From assembly GCA_002914845.1 (NCBI GenBank), contig JXTC01000042.1:488517-552516 (forward strand): a DNA stretch of 64,000 nt, in the 5' to 3' direction. Positions within the stretch are counted from its first letter, which is position 1; every line of letters starts with the position of its first letter. The notes under the pieces are model-generated. The model was not told the DNA's origin and did not search any database. It worked only from the letters and a program-made list of their open reading frames with translations. The position numbers were made by a program, and so were the translations under genes. This stretch comes from Trema orientale (Eukaryota; Streptophyta; Magnoliopsida; Rosales; Cannabaceae). Shown in pieces: positions 57,894-64,000 of this stretch.

Positions 57894-60800
57894 AAACTGA
57901 ATGGCACCAACTATTCCACTTGGAAAGCATAATTTAATTCTCTTCTTATTAGATATAATTTAGTCGGCTATGTCGATGGAACCTTTCCTTGTCCCTCTCC
58001 CACTACTCAAGAAAATGGCAGAGATATTATTAACCAGGTTTATCTGAATTGGGTTAGGCAGGATCAATTGCTTTTTAATGCCTTCCTTGCTTCTATGAGT
58101 TAATAGCTCCTTATATTGCTTCCTCGAAAAACTCTTATAAATCCTGGACAAAAATTACCACCATGTATGCTAAGCCTTCTCATACTCGTATCCATCAACT
58201 TAAGGAGGATCTAATCTTTCTCAAGGCACAGATTCAGTCACTGAATACATGTAGCTTGCCAAATGCATAGCAGATACGTTGGCTCTCATGGAAGCTCCTC
58301 TCCATGATAGTTTTCTTGTTATCCATATTCTTGATGGTCTTAATTCTGAGTTTAAACAGATCAGAGATGCACTTAGAGCCCGTGAAACAGCTATCAGTTT
58401 TGAAGGTTCCACGAAAAATTGATTGCTCGTGAAACTTATCTTAAGTGGGAATCCTCCCGGTCCTCAAATAGCCTGTCTTCTCAATCTACAGATAACCCCA
58501 TCACAGCCAATCTTGAGACCAAACCAAATCAAAATAATATAGGCAACAATTCCAAACAGTGGCACATAAACAATTCCAATGGAAATTTATTCAAGCAGCA
58601 CCAAAACTTGGCCAATAATGGCAACAGAAAATAATATAAGGGTTATTGCCAATTATGTCAGCAATAAGGGCACACAACAAAGTGGTGCCCTAGCTTCAGC
58701 TTCCTTCCATGGTCTCAACAACTATCCATGCAAACCACTTATCCACGACCAACTTATCAACAATTTTTTTTTCTTCTTTGCTTGGACCCCTACCACGAGC
58801 AAACTATGCAGCCCAAATAAATGGATTTAATTCAAATTGGCTTTTGGATTCTGGAGCATCTCACCATGTGACTGTTGATCTCAACAATTTCTCTTTTCAT
58901 TCTTATTACGAAGGGAGTGAGGATATTATAATTGGTGATGGTACTAAACTTAATATTACTCATACAGGATCCATGAACCTACCTTCCATTGCTGGTTCCT
59001 TTTTGCTTTCAAATATTTTATGTGTACCAAATATGAAAAAAAACTTAATCTCTGTCTCTAAGTTATGCCATTCTAATAATGTGTCAATTGAATTCTTATC
59101 CACTCATTTTTTTTGTGAAGGATCTTCGCACGGGAACACCACTGGTACGAGGTTTCAATAAAGATGGAATTTATGAATGGCCTACTCAAATGTCCAAACC
59201 ACCTATTGCTCTAACTATTATCAAAACTTCTCCTCTAGATTGGCAAAATCATCTTGGTCATCCTTCCAAAAAAATTCTTCAACATTTTTTGTTTAAGTTT
59301 CAGTTGCCTTGTTCTTCATCTTTTTTACATGATTTTACTTGCAATGCTTGTAAATGCAATAAATCACATAAATTGCCTTTTTCTCAGTCTTCACTTATAA
59401 GTCAAGCTCCTTTGGAATTAATATACTCTGATGTTTGGGGACCTTCCCCAATTTTATCTCAAGATGGTTTTTACTATTATGTTATTTTTGTGGATCACTT
59501 TACAAAAATATGTATGGCTTTATCCTCTCAAATACAAATCTGATATTCAACATGTATTTACCCGTTTCAAATTAATTGTTGAGAAATTTTTTCAACGGTC
59601 AATTATTTCTATTTATTCTGATAGGGGTGGGGAATTTGCTGCATTAAAATCTTTTGTCGAATCTCATGGCATTACTCACCTTTTTACACCACCTTACACT
59701 CCAGAACATAATGGTTCAACTGAAAGGCGCCATCGTCATATAATTGAAACTGGGTTAACACTTATGCATCATGCATCTCTTCCCCTTCGTTTTTGGTCAC
59801 ATGCATTTCTTGCAGCCGTCTATCTCATAAATCGCTTACCTACTCCAACTCTTGTACTTAAATCACCCTTTGAAAAGATTTTTGGCCAACAACCAAATTA
59901 TCATAAACTACGTATTTTTGGATGCTTATGCTATTACGTCCTTATACAAAACATAAATTAGAGTCTACTCTCGACCGTGTATTTTTTTGGGATATTCTCT
60001 TAACCAAGGTGCATTCAAATATTATGGTCCTGGGTTAAACAAAATTTTTTTTCTCTCACCATGTTGAGTTTATAGAAAATACATTTCCTTATTCCAAATT
60101 GGACAAAGATTCCCAACATGTCTTAATTAATTCTCTTAATAATTGGTTATCCCAACAACCATTATATTTTATTATTAATTCTCCTCCTTCAAATAACAAA
60201 CCCTCTAAGGAAATTTCTAATTCTGTCACTTTCCCTTTATCATTATCTCAGGAAAGTCAAAATATTAATGTCATAAAATCCTCCCATCCTCATCCAAAAA
60301 TATCTCTCTCTCCCACTAAAGATGCCTTGTCACCTCATTCCTTAAAGTCGCCACCCTCTACTCACACATCAACAATCACTCCACTCTATTCACTCCCTCA
60401 TCCCAGGACTATGTGGTTTTGGACATAATAAATGAGGCTAGGAATTTATCAACTTCATCAGCCTCTAATTGTGGCGCAACTTATGGTAAAGAATTTTCCT
60501 CAAATAAGAATTCTTCTGACATTAATTGCAATTTACTTAGTGACCAGATTCATGTGTCCTTGCATCTCGATGCTCTAGAAGAAAAACAAGGGATCATCAC
60601 TCGGTCAGAAAATCAAATATTCAAGCCAAAAAAGATTTTCTCTATGACTGCAACCTCCAATATTGATCTTGCTGAACCAACCAATGTTTCTCAGGCACTT
60701 AAGTCTCCTAAATGGCGTACCGCAATGTCAGAAGAGTTTCATGCACTAATTAGGAATGGAACATGGGAACTTGTCCCTCCTAATTCCTTTTATAATCTAG

Positions 60801-62215
60801 TAGGCTGTAAATGGGTCTTTCGACTAAAGTGAAACTCAGATGGTACAATTGCTCGATACAAGGCACGTCTTGTTGCCAAGGGATTCCATCAATGTCTAGG
60901 CCTTGATTATACAGATATATTCAGCCTTGTCATTAAACCGGTCACTATACGTGTCGTTTTCTCTCTTGCCATCTCCAATGGTTGGTCCCTTCGATTGTTA
61001 GATGTAAACAATGCTTTTCTTCATGGTCATCTCTCTGAAGATGTTTACATGACCCAATCTTTGGGCTTTATTAATCTATTTTTTCCCTAACATGTTTGCA
61101 AACTACGAAAGCCCTATATAGTCTCAAGCAAGCTCCTCAAGCATGGTATACAGAACTTAAGAATTATTTACTTTTTATAGGATTTCTAACTCTTGTTCTG
61201 ATACTTCTCTATTTATTCACAAATCTGGTGGTACAATTATTTATTTGTTGGTCTATGTTGATGATTTAATCATTACGGGTAATCACTCCATAGTGGTTGA
61301 ACAATTTATTCTCAAACTTTCCAAGAAATTTTTAGTAAAGGATTTTGGATCTTTTAGCTACTTCTTGGGTGTTAAAGTGATCCCAACAAAGAATGGAATT
61401 TTTTTGTCTCAACATAAATACATCACTGATATTCTGACCAAAACTAGAATGCTTGGTGCCAAGCCAGTTCACACTCCTCTATCCACAAGTTCTTCTCTCA
61501 CTCTTTATGATGGTTCGAATCTTTCTGATGCTACAAATTATCGTCAAGTTATTGGAAGTCTCCAATATTTGTCTATTACTCACCCAGACATTGCCTTTGT
61601 CATAAATCGCCTTTCTCAGTTTATTCACAAGCCCACTGAACTTCATTGGACAGCCACCAAACGAGTCCTTCGATACCTCAAAGGTACACTTAATTATGGT
61701 ATTTTCCTTTGGAAACATTCTCCACTACATCTTCATGCTTTTTCCCATGCCAATTAGGCGGGCAATAAAGATGATCGCACCTCAATTGCTGCTTACGTGG
61801 TTTTTCTTGGCCAAAATTCGATTTTTTGGAGCTCAAAAAAGTAAAAGTTTGTTGCTCATTCCTCCACTGAAGGTGAGTATCGGGCCGTTGCCTCCACTGC
61901 CGCAGAGCTCACTTGGATTCATTCTCTATTCTCCGAACTCGGTGTAACCCTCTCTCAACAACCAACTATTTATTGTGACAATATTGGCACAACATACTTG
62001 TGTGCTAATCCTGTCTTTCATTCTCAAATGAAACATATCGAGATTGACTTTCACTTTGTTCGAGATAAGGTTACCAAGGGTGATCTCCGAGTATCTCATG
62101 TCTCCACCACGGACCAACTTGCTGACGCTCTCACTAAACCTCTCTCCACTCAACGATTGCAATTACTATGATCCAAGATAGGTGTCTTCGATGAAAGCAT
62201 TATCTTGCGGGGGCA

Positions 62216-62469
62216 TATTAAAGATAATAGTCAAACCAAATTGTAACTTTATTTTATGTAATCAATTACTATAATTACGCTTTCCTTTGATTGTGTATAT
62301 TTCTTTTAGTGCTACGATCTTGTATATCAATGTAATAGTGGTAGGTGAGATTTAGTTTCCTTTTTGTTGTTAATGTGTAAGTATATAAGGTTCTATATAT
62401 ACCCAGGCAATATACAAGGTAAAATATTCAACGTTCATTTCCTTCTTTTATCATATACTTATCTTTATA
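62216..62469 (+). repeat. 3' LTR of Copia A
   Basis: 254 bp, same length as the 5' LTR, preceded by the purine tract. By eye there are about 13 differences from the 5' LTR. Confidence 0.92.
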
Positions 62470-63290
62470 TTAAGTACTAAAGAAAAGATACCAAACTTTG
62501 CTACGTCATTCGAGGAAATAAACATTACTATGTTAGGGATTCTTGCTGCAAATTACTTATTTATTTTATGATTTTTATTTTCCTTTCACTAGTTTGAAGC
62601 ACATGCTTTATCTCCAATTATTTTTATCTCCAATTATAGTTGTTTATTGTATTAAAACACGACAAGTTAAAAACCATACCTTTGTATCTGATCTTAATGA
62701 TCTTTTGTAAATTATTTTGTGAAGATTTGATGAAAGTGCATGTGCAGCACAAAAAGTGAAACTGAAATTTAGAGCACGATACTTAATAAAGCAAAAATAT
62801 GGTAAATAAAGGTAGGTTATATATCACAAAGAAAAATTAACTTGGTCTTTTCCAAACAAAAAGGAGTTGATTTCTTATATAATTTATGACAATTTTATAT
62901 AATTTTACACGACTGATTAAATTTTTTTATTTTTTTATTTTTCACTTTAACTAGAATGCATGAAGTAGCAAAAAGTGGACAAATAATTTTATTGGTCTGG
63001 CTATCACACATCTGGGGAAATGAAAGCGAGTCGATATCTTTCTTTGCCGCAGCAAGTAATTCTATGTATGTATTAAAATACAAATTTTCCACATGAGGTT
63101 GATTCAACTCGAGATTGATCAATGAGTGAAATAGTCATGTTAGATATGTTTTTGCTATTAACTGAATTTAATTAATGTCTAAATTACCAAAAAGCATAAA
63201 ATAAAATGCCATCTAGAAAATAAATGCCATCCTGCTCAATGCCACTACTCTTGTCAACAGACTACTTGTTAGCAAAAAGTAATATGAATG

Positions 63291-63312
63291 TATATATATA
63301 TATATATATATA
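63291..63312. repeat. (TA)n microsatellite
   Basis: Eleven uninterrupted TA units next to the left end of the dispersed repeat at 63314, a common insertion context for transposons that target TA-rich sites. Confidence 0.95.
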
Positions 63313-63313
63313 T

Positions 63314-63400
63314 GGAAACTCTAGTGTAGGAGGGTCAGAACCTCTTACAGGTAGGAGGATTTTTTATTTAATCATATGGCTAATAAATGACCACTCCTTA
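63314..63400 (+). repeat. Dispersed repeat, copy 2 (also at 51341-51425)
   Basis: GGAAACTCTAGTGTAGGAGG, CTCTTACAGGTAGGAGGAT and TTTAATCATATGGCTAATAA align in order with 51341-51425. Confidence 0.45.
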
Positions 63401-64000
63401 TACTATACCACATAATAAAACTTCTCCTACCACTATACGGTTTTCCTTTTTTTTTTTGGAGAGGATTACAGATGTACGGTTAAGTTTTTTATTCTTTTAA
63501 AAAGAGAATTCAACATTTTTTTACGTTTTTATGCCAAACTTAAAAAAAAAAAAACAATAACAAAAATTAATTTTTGCCCTAGAATCAAGGGCAAAAATAA
63601 TAGTACGATGATTTTTGGATTGTTCGTAGATTTGAGTTTTTTTTTTTTTTTTTTTTTTTTTAAGGTTTTATCAGTTTTATGTTTGAGTTTTTCTCTATTA
63701 TTTTTTTATCGAGAATCTCTCTGTTTTTTATCAAAACTATCACAACCGGAAATCTAAACCGTAATTTTTAGTAATTTTAAGTTAAAATATAATAAAATAT
63801 TAATTTTACGAAATTCAGGAGAAATCAAGTATTAAAGAATTTTAGTTTGATCCTCAAACCATTACAAATTCCATAACTATTAAAACTCTTATTAGTTTTA
63901 ATTACTTTAGAAAAATAAACAATAAAGTTTAAGAAAGTTTCCAATTAATTTGCTTATAAACTTTTATTGAATCATATATTTTGGTAAATTGAGTTCAATT

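Larger units (their letters stand above)
52450..62469 (+). mobile_element. Copia LTR retrotransposon A (fossil), interrupted by Copia B
   Basis: Bounded by a 5-bp duplication TTAAG (52445-52449, 62470-62474) and two 254-bp LTRs. A primer-binding region TGATATCAGAGCC, complementary in type to initiator tRNA-Met, starts at 52704, and a purine tract GCGGGGGCA precedes the 3' LTR. Order of parts is Copia-type: gag remnant about 57900-58700, protease/GAG-pre-integrase about 58830-59340, integrase about 59380-59960, reverse transcriptase about 60680-61700, RNase H about 61850-62170. Lineage looks Ale/Retrofit-like (inference). It is broken, with roughly ten breaks plus the 5-kb insertion of Copia B. 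LTR divergence of about 5 percent suggests very roughly 2-4 million years. Confidence 0.92.
62475..64000. other. Right flank, AT-rich, no gene
   Basis: No supported coding region. It holds the dispersed repeat at 63314-63400 and long T/A tracts at 63440, 63541 and 63640-63660. Confidence 0.4.

Noticed and set aside
63430-63485. Short T-tailed insertion with TACGGTT repeats
   Set aside because: A 7-bp repeat is below what I accept as a target-site duplication in this AT-rich sequence.

Overview
The window reads as nuclear DNA of a flowering plant, most likely a rosid-type eudicot. It is AT-rich, its genes have GT-AG introns, and the families are plant-specific (BES1/BZR1, OVATE, HSF class A4, E-type PPR, CURT1, the Copia retrotransposon lineages). 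Gene density is low: about six host genes in 64 kb, separated by long stretches of small DNA transposons, foldback repeats and simple repeats.

Layout. 1-3712 (+): the 3' part of a SYLF-domain (Ysc84-like) gene whose start lies left of the window. 7147-10229 (-): a BES1/BZR1 homologue, closest to BEH3/BEH4. About 10.3-24.5 kb: a gene-free repeat zone with at least four Mutator-type MITEs bounded by 9-bp target-site duplications (TSDs), a hAT-type MITE, a tRNA-derived SINE, and foldback elements nested in each other. 25483-26892 (+): a heat shock factor of class A4. 30688-31824 (-): an OVATE family protein resembling OFP5. 36650-40067 (+): a secreted protein of a conserved plant family of unknown function. 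43046-46075 (-): a long E-class pentatricopeptide repeat protein resembling MEF12. Immediately upstream on the same strand (46022-47535) are the 5' exons of a CURT1D-like thylakoid protein gene. 52450-62469: a Copia retrotransposon with a second Copia element nested inside it in the opposite orientation.

The host genes do not form a pathway. Three are transcriptional regulators (BEH, HSFA4, OFP) and OFPs and BES1-type factors are both growth regulators, but that is coincidence of neighbourhood as far as the sequence shows.

The most unusual observation is the CURT1D-PPR junction. The PPR reading frame has no ATG of its own near its expected start. It runs in frame from a CURT1D exon. The one CURT1D exon that is broken lies in the intervening region, and skipping it would leave an open frame from a plastid-type leader into the whole PPR protein. 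A second unusual pattern is a set of seven very short, mostly A-tailed insertions, each flanked by a 10-21 bp direct repeat. A third is a pair of related Mutator-type MITEs inserted in opposite orientations 135 bp apart, which gives a long inverted repeat. No CRISPR array, operon, or rRNA or tRNA gene was seen, as expected for plant nuclear DNA.
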